From Archivesica marissinica (lineage: Eukaryota; Mollusca; Bivalvia; Venerida; Vesicomyidae): DNA of 64,000 nt. Below, piece after piece: positions 9,724 through 20,222 of the stretch (positions are counted from its first letter, which is position 1; the number at the start of each line of letters is the position of its first letter). A program made the position numbers and the translations under genes. The stretch spans positions 44,236,126-44,300,125 of the forward strand of contig CM026400.1 in NCBI GenBank assembly GCA_014843695.1. Direction: 5' to 3'. The notes under the pieces were generated by a model. The model had not been told where the DNA came from. It saw only the letters and a list, made by a program, of their open reading frames with translations, and did not search any database.

Positions 9724-12700
9724 TCATCATCATCAGCAGCAGCAGCAGCAGCATCATCACCACCCTCATCATCTTCATCATTACCATCATCACCACCACC
9801 ACCACCATCATCATCATCATTGTGTATTGTAATACAATAAAAATAAAGGACATAATGAACGTTCAGTAATTACATATTATAAATTAAACATTTTCTCCTC
9901 AGATATGCTCTCACAACAAACTTGGCCACTTTTCTTGGGTATGAGTTTAACAGAAGTTTTAGTATTTGGGTATCTGTTAGATTGTTAAACTGTTATTGTA
10001 TCTCCAAGTACACTTAATCTTATATCATCGTACAAATGACAGTGAATGATAAAGTGGGGTTCATCCTCCACAGAATGTAGTGTACAAAACCGACACAAGC
10101 GCTCCTCTACACGTTCACCTATATATCTTCCTGTCTCTAGTCTTAATGGTAAAATTCCACACCTAAACTGGCACAACACTGAGCGTTCGTGTTTATTAAG
10201 GTTCATTTGTACATATTCTTATGTGGTGTTATATATGTGGTCATTCGTGTGGGAGGAAACCGGAGTACCCGGAGAAAACCCACCTGTCCGATCTGGCGAC
10301 CATCGTACCATCTCACATACTTCCCGTTCCGAGGATCGAACCCAGGTTACATTGGTGAGAAACGAGAGCGCTAACCACTGCGCTAATTGTTCAAAACCAA
10401 AAAAATAAAAAAACATGTTTTTTGCTCTTTTTTTTAGAACACTATGATACACTAGACATAGGCTAGACATTATACATACACTTGGCTAGACCATTCCAAG
10501 CACGTTTAAAAATGACATCCAGTCATCACAGACGGATATGTAGTCGGGTGGTAACACGCTGGACTGGTAATCCAGGGATCGCAGGTTCGATCACCCGTCT
10601 GACCCTAATAAAATTAACAGTCTTTCAGTTGGGACGTTAAACCGAGGTCTCGTGTCGGTGCTTTACACCGTGCACGTAAAAGAACCAGAAGAGATTCTGG
10701 AATGGATCTCTGTCTCTATCATGCACTATCCTCCAAAAATCTAAAATGACTAATCTCTACAGGAGGCGTCGCTCATATGGGCAACCGGTAGCGACGATAA
10801 ATAAACGTAACACACACATATTATGGCTATATACTGAAATATGACACTGTCGCAAATGTAAGGAACCCGCGTGCTATTCAATTCAACGGCTGTACTATGC
10901 CAGTATCTAAGATTAATTGTAAAGACACTATTTTAATTCTCTGCAGCAATCATGTGTCTATCAAACAATGGCGTCTGGACGTCTACCTTCCTCTTGCACT
11001 CTATGTGTACCTTCGAACTCATTTAACAAAGGTTAATCTACAATGAGGCCCTCAACATATATACAAATCAAATGATAGGACTATAAGTGAATAACTGCAT
11101 ATTGGCATTATATAGTAATGTTAAAGCTGAACAGTTTAAAAGTTTAAACTTTATTTATTTTACAACGATTGCGAAGCACGTTTTAACAACTTATATTAAT
11201 CACTCTCGTTGATGAAAGCGTGTGGTTATTTGTGTGGGAGGAAACCGGAGGACCCGTAGAAAACACACATGTCCGATCTGGCGACCACCGTACCATCTCA
11301 CATACTTCACGGCCCGAGGATTGGTGAGAAGCGAGCATGCTAACCACTGCGCTGAAAAGTAGAGAAACTATCATATGTTATGGAATAATTATGATATATG
11401 AAATTGCCTAACAGAATAACGTCTGTTAAATGCCATGTATAAATACAGGACATTGCCATAATACAATACATGCATGCATTCAATCTTTGTTTTCAGATTT
11501 GCAGCAGTCACAACACACGCAACAACAACATCAAGGTGACTAAATGTTTGTATATTATATAACTATCTCATCATCGTCATTCTCTGCTGTCCGATTAGCG
11601 CATTGGTTAGCGCGGTCGCTTCTCACCAATGCGACCCGCGTTCGATCCTCGGACCTGTCATTCTCGTTTTACACTCGCCCACATTTCTCGGCGGTGGCGA
11701 GTATGAATAAACTTCTACAATAATAGTTCTACATTTTTCTAACAGACGGATCAGTAGTCCAATGGTTAATTCCGTTGACTGCGAATCCAGGGTCGCAGGT
11801 TCGACCCCACGTCTGACCATAATAATATTAACCTCTTTCGGTAAGGGACCCAGCAGGAACTGCACTTTTTGCCAGTAATATTACTATTTTTAGACAAAAT
11901 GTCCCATTTTGATAGATGAACTGGTTCAAGTGTAATTTTCTTATTAATTTATTGGTCTAAAATATCATGCATCAGTCTATGCCAGTTACTTGGTGTTCAT
12001 TGGGTTAACTACACACAGTTCGAACGCACGTCGCTAGACCGACGATAATATAGGGTTACTATTCCAAACATTTTTTATTATTTTTATTTTGAGGCCCCAT
12101 AAGTGGGTAACCCCGTTTATCTTTTTCAATGTAATATATTCATAATCACAGAAATCACATCCAATACATAGCAATGAGAGACATCGGTCAGTTATTGCCC
12201 CTGAATACTCTCTAAAAGTAGATAGTTCCTATTAAGTGTTCTCCTCTATTTTTATCGTTGCTTCCTTTGCACAACATGCTAGCCATTTTATTCCACTATT
12301 TCTTCTTAAGAGTTTTAAATTACTATAGCTCAACATATCTCATACAGTATACTTATGTAATGGGTATTTATTTCTAAAAGAATGTTTTCAGTTAATTAAC
12401 ACATTTATCATACAGCAACATCTGGTTAAGAAACAACAGTAAAAACAAAGGATTCTAGCTAAAAGGACCTATTCACATTTTGAAATAAATCAGAATTTAT
12501 CTGCCAAGGGAGGTAATAGAAAATTAGAGATGTCTTTCATTATGTACAATCCTAATTTGAACTTAATAGTAGTTGTCTCCCTTAATCATCAAAGAAAAAA
12601 CCAATGTAATATTTTGAAATGAAATTTTATAAAATTAATAATGTTAATAAAAATAATCAAACTATTACTATTCCAAACTTAGCCTCGATTTGATCCAGTG

Positions 12701-15700
12701 CATATTTTCCCACAGTAATCCTGTGGCCCCAAGCATTCCGACGGGTGCCGCCTTTGACAAGCTGGTGGAAAAGAGCTTTGATAATGTGGACAGCGACAAT
12801 GATAACTTCATTGAGTCCTATGAGTTTGATACGCTGATCATCGTGGCAGACAACGACAGTAAGTAGATGAGTTTCTTAATTTAAGTTAATACAAATTTAA
12901 TTTAGACCGATTCCGAGACAAGTTATTACAACCTTATATAAATCGGTATTGAAACCTCACTCCTGATGGAGTCCATCGCCATGAGGGAGGGAGAGGGGAT
13001 AGGTAATGTGGAATTTAAGTGCCTTGCCTAAGGGCACAATCGTAACGGCTCCTGTGGGGCTCGACCTCCGGACCGTTCGCACCTGCAGCGAACGCACTAC
13101 CATTGCGTTATCACGAAACCTCATTCCTGATCGAATCCATCGCCATGAGGGAGAGAGAAGAGAGGAGGTAATGTGGAATTTAAATGCCTTGCGTAAGGGC
13201 ACAATCGTAACGGTTTCAGCTGGGCGTGAACTCCGGCCCTTTCTCACCTCAAGCGAACGCACTACCACTGCACTAGCACGACTTCTTGTGGAAATCGCAA
13301 CGGACTTAGGACCAAAACTTTGTAATGATCTTGGTCTGAATATTAGCGGTGTACCGAGTGCCCTCTAACATGGTTCTAGTAGCAATGCGACATCCAATCT
13401 GGGCATGAGGTTATACAACTTTCCTCAAATCGTAAGCTTCTGATTGGTTGAGCCAAGAGCAAAACTCAAACTGACCCAATCATATCGAGTTTGAGCTTTG
13501 ATAAACATTTTATAACCTCTGACCCTGGATTCACGGTGACTTTACATACGGATCTGTAGTCCAGTGGTAACACGCTGGACTGGTAATCCAGGGATCGCAT
13601 GGTCGATCCCCCTTCTGATCCTAATAAAATAAACAATCTTTCAGTTGGGACGTTAAACCGAGGTCTCGTGTCGATGCTTTACACCGTGCACGTACAAGAA
13701 CCAGAGGAGATTCTGGAATGGGTCTCCTCTGTGTATCATTGCACTATCCTCCAACATTCTAAAATGACTAATCACTTAAGGAGGCGTCGCTCATATGGGC
13801 AACCGGTAACGACGATAAATAAACGTAAGCACACACTCACGGTGACTGAATACACTGTGTATGATAAATCGTGTTCATCCTTTCCCCCAAATTGAGATTT
13901 AGGCTATTCCATGTGTACCTACTACTATGCGAACACAATGGACGCACTTGTCGTTTGTCTTGACTGCAACTCATAGACACGTGGAAAGGACGGGATATAC
14001 TGTCCTCGAACGGGTAGCGGACGGGATATACCATCGCATGGACGCATTAAGATCTCGGATGCTGTTAGGACACCGGTTCTTAAATTCAACGATATATCAG
14101 GAACACCATGACGAATAGGTGTGACACTTTTATTGTTGTATATTATTACATCACAACATTTAGACCGGTGTTATTGTAATATCATGTAATTGTAATATGT
14201 GCATTACGTTTATTTATCGTCGATACCGGTTGCCCATATGAGTGACGCCTCGTGAAGAGATTAGTCATTTTAGATTGTTGGAGGAAAGTGTAAAGATACA
14301 GACCGAGACCCATTCCCCAGAGTCTTCTCTGGTTCTTTCTCGTGCACAATGTAAAGCACCGACACGAGACGAGACCTCGGTTTAAAGTCCCATCTGAAAT
14401 ACTTAGTAGGGTCAGACGGGGGATCGAACCTGCGATCCCTGGATTACCAGTCCAGCGTGTTACCACTGAACTACAGATCCGTCTGTCCGGTAATTTAATA
14501 CATCAGATTCATATAGATTCAACAAATGTGTTGGTGCGCATACTGTGTACGTGCGTGTGCGCATAGGTTTGTGCGTGCGGGTGCGCATAGGTTTGTGCGT
14601 GCGGGTGCGCATACGTTTGTGCGTGCGTGTGAGCATAAGTGTGTGCGTGCGTGTGCGCATACGTGTGTGCGTGCGTGTGAGCATACGTTTGTGCGTGCGT
14701 GTGCGCATACGTTTGTGAGTGCGTGTGTGTGTGCGTGCGTGTGTGCGTGAGTGCGTGTGCGTGTTGCATAGTTGTTGTCAAAGCATACAGCACCATGGTT
14801 ATTGGTTATTTTGCAGACGATGGATGTATGACACTTGACGAGTACAAACATTTCTCGGCGGGACCTGAAGAGATTGCCACCAGGATCTATAACAAATTTG
14901 ACACTACTAACTCAAACTGCCTAACTGTGGACAAAGTGTTCTCGCAGTTTAAACTCATGGACAAAATCGGTGGGTACATTGCTGTATAAGTTAATATGTG
15001 TCTCCCTCCATAAAGTAACGTTGTCTCCACCCGTTAATTCTCATAAATTAGGGCCTAATGTTTATTTCCCTTCATAAATAATCACAAATTAACAGTTGTC
15101 TCCCTACATCAATTATCGTAGACTGAACAGTTGTCTCCCTTCATCAATTATCTTAAATTAACAGTTGTCTCCCTTCATCAATTATCGTAGACTGAACAGT
15201 TGTCTCCCGTAATCAATTATCTTAAATTAACAGTTGTCTCCCTTCATCAATTATCGTAGACTGAACAGTTGTCTCCCTTCATCAATTATCTTAAGTTAAC
15301 AGTTGTCTCCCTTCATCAATTATCTTAAATTAACATTTGTCTCCCTACATCAATTATCGGAAACTTAACATTGGACTCCCTTCAAAAATTATCTTAAATT
15401 AACAGTTGTCTCCCTTCGTCAATAAACAGCGGGTTAACAATCCTGTTTTGATAGTTTAAACAGTATTTATTTGTTCTATTACATATTTATGTATACATAT
15501 ACAAATGTCATAAAATAATTGTAATACAAAAAGGATCTGAAAACAAGCTTTATACAAAGCTTATATAAATTCATTTCCATGGTAAACATAAAGTCTTGGT
15601 ATCCGATTAAAGAAATTATGTGTATTATGAAATTATAAATACTTTTTATTGTAAAGTTGTGATAACGTTTGTTTCAAACAAAAATATAGTCCATAATTAT

Positions 15701-17081
15701 TTTCCGGTAATAATTGAAATTGCTGCAAAGTATTTGAATACTACAAGTTCTCATCCCAGCCCATCGGTTGATATATTAATATTCGCTATAGCAACCCATG
15801 TTCTACCAGTGATATGTTGGTAGAATTTTTTCAGTGTAAAGTGCATTTTAAAATACGTGCCATTAATATTCTTCATGCATTATGTTCTTATGTCGGTGTG
15901 ACCTTAGACAGTACCGGACGTAGACGCAAAGATAGTTCTTACAAGATGCATTGCGGCGTTCGTGGTCAAGTGGTAGAGCGTCGGATTTGGAATCGAATGG
16001 TCACGAGTTCGATACTCGGTCAGGTCACGTATGTAGTGTCATTGAGCGAGGCATCTCACACACATTGCTTAGTACTGGTTAACCGCTTAGGTCGGCTAAG
16101 TATGTCCAGGAAAACATGTCTAGATCCCCAGAAGGGGTTTGGCATTAATGGGACATACATACATACATGCATTGCCCCCAGGCATCTCTATAACATAGAT
16201 CAAGAATCTGCCAAGCTTATTTCGACTTATTTACGACTCAACACTTCAGCGAATAACCGACGGTGCGAAAGCACGTGAGCTCGCCCATATGGTTTACCGG
16301 TGGCGAGGGTAAATAAACGGAATCATCATCACCAAGCTTATTTCTTGATTTCATAGTGTGGAAAAAAACGATTCATATTTATACCCTCACACCGTCTGTT
16401 TCTATCTTCTTCAGGCGACCAGAAAGTGACCAAAACAGAGTTCAAAGATTACTACATAAAGGTAATATTGCTTCACTTTTTCTATCTTAGGGGCAGCGGG
16501 TCCATTAGTTTATATATTGGACAGTCTTTCGGGTGGGACTAAGCATAGGCTACACCAGTGTGGCGTTCGTGATTTGGAATCGACGGTCCCGGGTTCGATA
16601 CTCGGCCAGGCCACGTATGTAGTGTCATTGAGCAAGGCACCTCACACACATTTCTTAGTACAGGTTAATCGCTTAGGTCGGCTAAGCCTGCCCAGGAAAA
16701 CATGTCTAAGTCCCCGCGAGGGGTTTGACATTAAAGGAACATACATACATACACCTCTAAGCATGAGTTATCGTGCCAATTACCGCATGTGTACATAGTA
16801 TAGTGGATCTATCCTACGCCTAAAATAACATGTCTACTGCTGTTAATTTATCTCGTAAAAGATCCAGAGGAGACTCTGGAATGGGCCTCTGTCTGTATCA
16901 TTGCACTATCCTCCAAAATAATCAAATGACTAATATCTTCAGGAGGCGTCGCTCATATGGGCAACCGGTAGCGACAATAAATAAACGTAAAACACACATG
17001 AAACAAACACATATCCTCTTATTGTTATATTTTCAGCTACTGAATACACTGTTTCCCAATCCAGACCAGACGATCGGATGA
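8313..17081 (+). CDS. Small secreted EF-hand calcium-binding protein (six exons)
   Basis: Exons 8313-8359, 11497-11535, 12716-12858, 14817-14969, 16415-16461 and 17037-17081 all have GT-AG borders and agree in phase, giving 157 residues. Residues 1-16 (MKTLCFILLAVSVHLG) form a signal peptide. Four EF-hand-type loops follow. Loops at 54-65 (DSDNDNFIESYE) and 74-85 (DNDNDGCMTLDE) keep the Asp/Glu ligands. Loops at 105-116 (DTTNSNCLTVDK) and 125-136 (DKIGDQKVTKTE) are degenerate and may not bind calcium. The first two loops are only eight residues apart, much closer than in calmodulin. An extracellular calcium-binding role is likely, but a specific partner is unknown. A polyadenylation signal follows at 17113. 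Confidence 0.85.
8385..8601. mobile_element. MITE family M1 copy
   Basis: 217-bp element with terminal inverted repeats of about 27 bp starting ctagaggaca(t/a)agaaaacg and ending in the inverse 'tgtcctctag', flanked by TA on both sides. The internal sequence is shared with 37997-38206, 48501-48825 and (reverse) 57659-57857. It carries no coding capacity and sits in EF-hand intron 1. Confidence 0.9.
8651..8942. mobile_element. Fold-back element with repeated termini
   Basis: Inverted repeat ends: left starts 'atgtgggtgaa', right ends 'ttcacccacat'. Both arms then contain several copies of a 'gcagtgtactgc' block in opposite orientation, four or more on the left and about four on the right. The centre is AT-rich. 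Likely a MITE or fold-back transposon. Confidence 0.75.
9162..9247 (-). mobile_element. SINE family C, 3' end fragment
   Basis: Minus-strand tail of family C: contains the complement of 'aagttgttaaaacttgcttc' and of 'gagagtgattaatat', preceded by the 'cgcggatgaaagcg' body segment. The head is missing. Confidence 0.7.
9248..10206 (-). mobile_element. LINE 3' end with ORF2 C-terminal remnant and TTAC tail
   Basis: On the minus strand, the frame 10206 to 9985 encodes a peptide with FRCGILPLRLETGRY then CRFCTLHSVEDEPHFIIHC, the cysteine/histidine-bearing C-terminal region (zf-RVT-like) of non-LTR retrotransposon ORF2. Downstream are a 3' UTR with 'cccattgggtcgggtgc' and 'gtcactataataaa', then a (TTAC)n tail, seen on + as (GTAA)n at 9248-9303. 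The same 3' end occurs at 44660-44780. A trinucleotide repeat block interrupts the region. It is 5'-truncated. Confidence 0.8.
9676..9820. repeat. (ATC)n/(AGC)n/(ACC)n trinucleotide repeat
   Basis: Compound trinucleotide microsatellite, mostly cat/cag/cac triplets, within the LINE 3' region. Confidence 0.9.
10236..10388 (-). mobile_element. SINE family C copy (5' part)
   Basis: Minus strand. Starting from the 10388 end: 'attagcgcagtggttagcgc' A-box region, B box 'gggttcgatcc' slightly altered, then 'agatggtacgatggtcgcca', 'ggtgggttttctccgggtac' and 'cacgaatgacc'. The 3' tail is missing. Confidence 0.8.
10529..10818 (+). mobile_element. SINE family A copy
   Basis: Full-length copy with tRNA-like head (tagtcgggtggtaacacgc, B box 'ggttcgatcac') and canonical body and tail in EF-hand intron 1. 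Confidence 0.9.
11140..11353 (-). mobile_element. SINE family C copy
   Basis: Minus-strand copy including the tail ('aaacttgctt..' complement), body and head, with the B-box region shortened ('gcccgaggattgg'). Confidence 0.8.
11497..11535 (+). CDS. EF-hand gene exon 2
   Basis: 39-bp exon between 'tttgttttcag' and 'gtgact'. It completes a Gly codon and encodes FAAVTTHATTTS, a Thr-rich linker just after the signal peptide, then two bases of a Ser codon. It is short, and support comes from matching phases on both sides. Confidence 0.7.
11587..11700 (+). mobile_element. SINE family C head fragment
   Basis: Plus-strand head 'tgtccgattagcgcattggt' with the B box 'cgttcgatcctcgg', then diverged sequence ending 'tttctcggcggtggcgagta'. 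Truncated. Confidence 0.65.
11743..12008 (+). mobile_element. SINE-like element (tRNA head plus body containing one 47-bp unit)
   Basis: A tRNA-like head ('cagacggatcagtagtccaa', B box 'ggttcgaccc') continues into 'ctaataatattaacctct'-type sequence and a body with 'aactgcactttttgcc' and 'caaaatgtcccattttgat', ending in one reverse copy of the 47-bp unit ('ccagttacttggtgttcatt'). The head resembles family A, but the body differs. Parts of this body occur, inverted, between the two satellites at 6526-7592. Confidence 0.65.
12172..12543. mobile_element. MITE-like dispersed repeat (family M8)
   Basis: About 370 bp with short inverted ends (caatgagagacatc... / ...gatgtctttcatta). Related in reverse orientation to 24582-24966, with fragments near 37580-37680, 49950-50100 and 51520-52110 (shared 'caacatgctagc'-type and 'taacatgattttgataaaat'-like stretches). 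No coding capacity. Confidence 0.6.
12716..12858 (+). CDS. EF-hand gene exon 3 (first EF hand)
   Basis: Acceptor 'tttcccacag', donor 'gtaagt'. It encodes NPVAPSIPTGAAFDKLVEK and then the first EF-hand helix-loop-helix with loop DSDNDNFIESYE (Asp at 1, 3 and 5, Glu at 12; Asn replaces the usual Gly at 6). It ends at the start of the second loop. Confidence 0.85.
12885..13114 (-). mobile_element. SINE family D copy (tandem pair, first)
   Basis: Minus-strand family D with body 'tgccttgcctaagggcac' and head complement ending 'gcgttatcacga'. It is immediately followed by a second 3'-truncated copy. Confidence 0.75.
13115..13284 (-). mobile_element. SINE family D copy (tandem pair, second)
   Basis: A second minus-strand family D unit starting in the body ('acctcattcctgatcgaatc') and ending at the head 'tagcacgacttc'. 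The pair suggests either insertion at the same spot or a local tandem duplication. Confidence 0.75.
13546..13836 (+). mobile_element. SINE family A copy
   Basis: Full-length copy in EF-hand intron 3; B box is altered ('tggtcgatccc'). Confidence 0.9.
14203..14485 (-). mobile_element. SINE family A copy
   Basis: Minus-strand full-length copy; the head ends at 14485 with 'gatccgtctg'. It lies directly beside a GT-rich repeat and 330 bp upstream of EF-hand exon 4. Confidence 0.9.
14540..14765. repeat. GTGCGTGC-type repeat next to EF-hand exon 4
   Basis: Compound alternating purine-pyrimidine repeat: units of about 32 bp ('cgcata(g/c)gtttgtgcgtg...') that degenerate into pure GTGC/GT. It ends about 50 bp before the exon 4 acceptor and could form Z-DNA. 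Confidence 0.9.
14817..14969 (+). CDS. EF-hand gene exon 4 (second and third EF hands)
   Basis: Acceptor 'ggttattttgcag', donor 'gtgggt'. It completes loop 2 (DGCMTLDE) and encodes EYKHFSAGPEEIATRIYNK followed by the degenerate loop DTTNSNCLTVDK and the start of loop 4 at FKLMDKI. Fifty full codons plus split codons at both ends match exons 3 and 5. Confidence 0.87.
15035..15425. repeat. 34-bp minisatellite in EF-hand intron 4
   Basis: Roughly eleven copies of a 34-bp unit built on 'aacagttgtctcccttcatc' plus 'aattatc(t/g)ta(a/g)a'. Copies alternate between 'cttaaattaa' and 'cgtagactga' endings, giving a partial 68-bp higher-order pattern. Confidence 0.9.
15426..15953. other. Intronic stretch, no feature seen
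   Basis: AT-rich sequence of EF-hand intron 4 between the minisatellite and a SINE; no coding exon or recognised repeat. Confidence 0.5.
15954..16170 (+). mobile_element. SINE family B copy
   Basis: Head 'cgttcgtggtcaagtggtag' with B box 'gagttcgatac', body 'ccgcttaggtcggctaagta', ending 'gggacatacatacatacatg' (CATA-rich tail). Confidence 0.8.
16415..16461 (+). CDS. EF-hand gene exon 5
   Basis: 47-bp exon between 'tatcttcttcag' and 'gtaata'. It encodes DQKVTKTEFKDYYIK, completing the fourth EF-hand-like loop and its exiting helix. Confidence 0.83.
16562..16753 (+). mobile_element. SINE family B copy with deleted A box
   Basis: 'tggcgttcgtgatttggaat' shows the head with the A-box region deleted. 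The B box 'gggttcgatac', body and CATA tail are kept. Confidence 0.75.
16854..16999 (+). mobile_element. SINE family A, 3' half
   Basis: Begins at 'cgtaaaagatccagaggaga' and runs to the usual end. It stops 37 bp before the acceptor of the last EF-hand exon, so SINE sequence forms most of the upstream branch-point region. Confidence 0.85.
17037..17081 (+). CDS. EF-hand gene exon 6 with stop
   Basis: Acceptor 'tatattttcag'. It encodes LLNTLFPNPDQTIG and TGA at 17079-17081. In phase 0 with exon 5. Confidence 0.83.
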   Translation, partial: LLNTLFPNPDQTIG

Positions 17082-17112
17082 ACATAGAATGACTTGTGTT
17101 GTGTGTTGATGA

Positions 17113-17118
17113 AATAAA
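17113..17118 (+). promoter_or_regulatory. Polyadenylation signal AATAAA of EF-hand gene
   Basis: AATAAA within 'gatgaaataaagcatg', 32 bases after the stop codon. Distance and context fit a genuine signal. Confidence 0.75.
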
Positions 17119-17328
17119 GCATGCCGCCTCATTACTTTGTTAACATATAGATAGTTAAGGAATGGGGGATTACGGCTTTTCATTGCGTCTGTCCGACTGT
17201 ATGTGGACAGTTTCGCTCAACATGTTCTTCATGGATTTTGATAACTTTATGGGTATATTGAGGTTTGGTTCGATTATAGAGTGCATGCCTGGATGCAAAG
17301 ACACAATCATTGAAGATTTAATTGGACA

Positions 17329-19831
17329 CATGTTTTGTTAAGATCTAGCTTGACACATGTTTTACCAAAGACTTCGTTGGACACATGTTTTACCAAAGAC
17401 TTCGTTGGACACATGTTTTACCAAAGTCTTAATTGGACACATGTTTTACCAAAGTCTTAGTTGGACAAATGTTTTACCAAAGTCTTAGTTGGACACATGT
17501 TTTACCAAATACTTCGTTGGATACATGTTTTACCAAAGTCTTAGATGGACACGTGTTTTACCAAAGTCTTAGTTGGACACATATTTTACCAAAGTCTTAG
17601 TTGGACACATGTTTTACCAAAGTCTTAGTTGGACACATGTTTTACCAGAGTCTAACAAAGTCTTAGTTGGACACATGTTTTACCAAAGTCTTACAAAGTC
17701 TTAGTTGGACACATGTTTTACCAAAGTCTTAGTTTGATACATGTTTTACCAAAGTCTTAGTTGGACACATGTTTTACCAAAGTCTCAGTTGGACACATGT
17801 TTTACCAAAGTCTTACAAAGTCTTAGTTGGACACATGTTTTACCAAAGTCTTACAAAGTCTTAGTTGGACACATGTTTTACCAAAGTCTTAGTTGGACAC
17901 ATGTTTTACCAAAGTCTTAGATGGATACATCTTTTACCAAAGTCTTAATTGGACACATGTTTTACCAAAGTCTTAGATGGACACGTGTTTTACCAAAGTC
18001 TTAGTTGGACACATGTTTTACCAAAGTCTTAGATGGACACGTGTTTTACCAAAGTCTTAGTTGGACACATGTTTTACCAAAGTCTTAGATGGACACGTGT
18101 TTTACCAAAGTCTTAGTTGGACACATGTTTTACCAAAGTCTTAGATGGACACGTGTTTTACCAAAGTCTTAGTTGGACACATGTTTTACCAAAGTCTTAG
18201 ATGGACACGTGTTTTACCAAAGTCTTAGTTGGACACATGTTTTACCAAAGTCTTAGATGGACACATGTTTTACCAAAGTCTTAGTTGGACACATGTTTTA
18301 CCAAAGTCTTAGTTGGACACATGTTTTACCAAAGTCTTAGTTGGACACATGTTTTACCAAAGTCTTAGTTGGACAAATGTTTTACCAAAGTCTTAGTTGG
18401 ACACATGTTTTACCAAAGTCTTAGTTGGACACATGTTTTACCAAAGACTTCGTTGGACACATGTTTTACCAAAGTCTTAGTTGGACACGTGTTTTACCAA
18501 AGTCTTAGTTGGACACGTGTTTTACCAAAGTCTTAGTTGGACACATGTTTTACCAAAGTCTTAGATGGACACGTGTTTTACCAAAGTCTTAGTTGGACAC
18601 ATGTTTTACCAAAGTCTTAGTTGGACACATGTTTTACCAAAGTCTTAGTTGGACACATGTTTTACCAAAGTCTTACAAAGTCTTAGTTGGACACATGTTT
18701 TACCAAATACTTCGTTGGACACATGTTTTACCAAAGTCTTAGATGGACACATGTTTTACCAAAGACTTAGTTGGACACATGTTTTACCAAAGTCTTAGTT
18801 GGACACATGTTTTACCAAAGTCTTAGTTGGACACATGTTTTACCAAAGTCCTAGTTGGACACATGTTTTACCAAAGTCTTAGTTGGACACGTGTTTTACC
18901 AAAGTCTTAGTTGGACACATGTTTTACCAAAGTCTTAGATGGACACGTGTGTTACCAAAGTCTCAGTTGGACACATGTTTTACCAAAGTCTTACAAAGTC
19001 TTAGTTGGACACATGTTTTACCAAAGTCTTACAAAGTCTTAGTTGGACACATGTTTTACCAAAGTCTTAGTTGGACACATGTTTTACCAACGTCTTAGTT
19101 GGACACATGTTTTACAAACGTCTTAGTTGGACACATGTTTTACCAAAGTCTTAGTTGGACACATGTTTTACCAAAGTCTTAGTTGGACACATGTTTTACC
19201 AAAGTCTTAGTTGGACACATGTTTTACCAAAGTCTTAGTTGGACACATGTTTTACCAAAGTCTTAGTTGGACACATGTTTTACCAAAGTCTTAGTTGGAC
19301 ACATGTTTTACCAAAGTCTTAGTTGGACACATGTTTTACCAAAGTCTTAGATGGATACATGTTTTACTAAAGTCTTAGTTGGACACATGTTTTACCAAAG
19401 ACTTCGTTGGACACATGTTTTACCAAAGTCTTAGTTGGACACATGTTTTACCAAAGTCTTAGTTGGACACATGTTTTACCAAAGTCTTAGTTGGACACAT
19501 GTTTTACCAAAGTCTTAGTTGGACACATGTTTTACAAAAGTCTTAGTTGGACACGTGTTTTACCAAAGTCTTAGTTGGACACATGTTTTACCAAATTCTT
19601 AGATGGACACGTGTTTTACCAAAGTCTTAGTTGGACACGTGTTTTACCAAAGTCTTAGTTGGACACATGTTTTACCAAAGTCTTAGTTGGACACATGTTT
19701 TACCAGTCTTAGTTGGACACATGTTTTACCAAAGTCTTAGTTGGACACATGTTTTACCAAAGTCTTAGTTGGACACATGTTTTACCAAAGTCTTAGTTGG
19801 ACACATGTTTTACCAAAGTCTTAGTTGGACG
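17329..19831. repeat. 28-bp satellite, about 2.5 kb
   Basis: Some 85-90 copies of a 28-bp unit made of 'ttggacacatgttttaccaa' plus 'agtcttag'. Variants: 'agatggacacgtg' (with a CACGTG palindrome), 'acttcgttgg', and an inserted 'tcttacaaag' spacer. Around 17960-18240 the 'cacatg' and 'cacgtg' variants alternate regularly, a 56-bp higher-order unit. It starts about 210 bp beyond the EF-hand polyadenylation signal. Confidence 0.96.
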
Positions 19832-20222
19832 AGAGTCCATGTCATCGAGCTTATTGTCTATACTCCTTAATCAATTCATTATATCAGTGTTGGTTGGTGT
19901 TGAGGCGGACGCTCCGATTGACTGGCTCATATCTGCATGTGGGTGGGGTAAAGTAGGGGGCACGATAACCTTCTCAGACTATACAAGTTCTTCAAAAATG
20001 TGTCCCAAGTTTATAGCCTCGTCACTATCATACAATACTGAGTTAGTTTTTTGTAAAATCTTACTCTCACTGACATCTTCCACAGAATCTGGAGACTCGC
20101 TAAACTTTCCCGCATTTCTAAAACTTTCATTGTCCAAACTATTATCTCCGTTATCACTTTTCTTACGTTTATTCCTCTTTTTCTTGTTAGAACCTCCCAT
20201 AAAGTCCACACTACATAGATCA
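19832..20222 (-). mobile_element. LINE ORF1 5' fragment
   Basis: On the minus strand a start codon at 20207-20209 opens MDFMGGSNKKKRNKRKKSDN and an acidic/serine-rich stretch. After in-frame stops and a shift it continues as NLIKEYRQ-like and LDDMDSRPT at the 19832 edge. This resembles the N-terminus and coiled-coil start of non-LTR ORF1 proteins ('...LDDMDSRL'). It is interrupted by stops and ends exactly at the 28-bp satellite. Confidence 0.55.

Noticed and set aside
13599..13895. Recurring peptide with '[17 protein letters not shown]' in many places
   Set aside because: It is translation of the family A SINE body (the 'aggaggcgtcgctcatatgg' segment), not a protein family.
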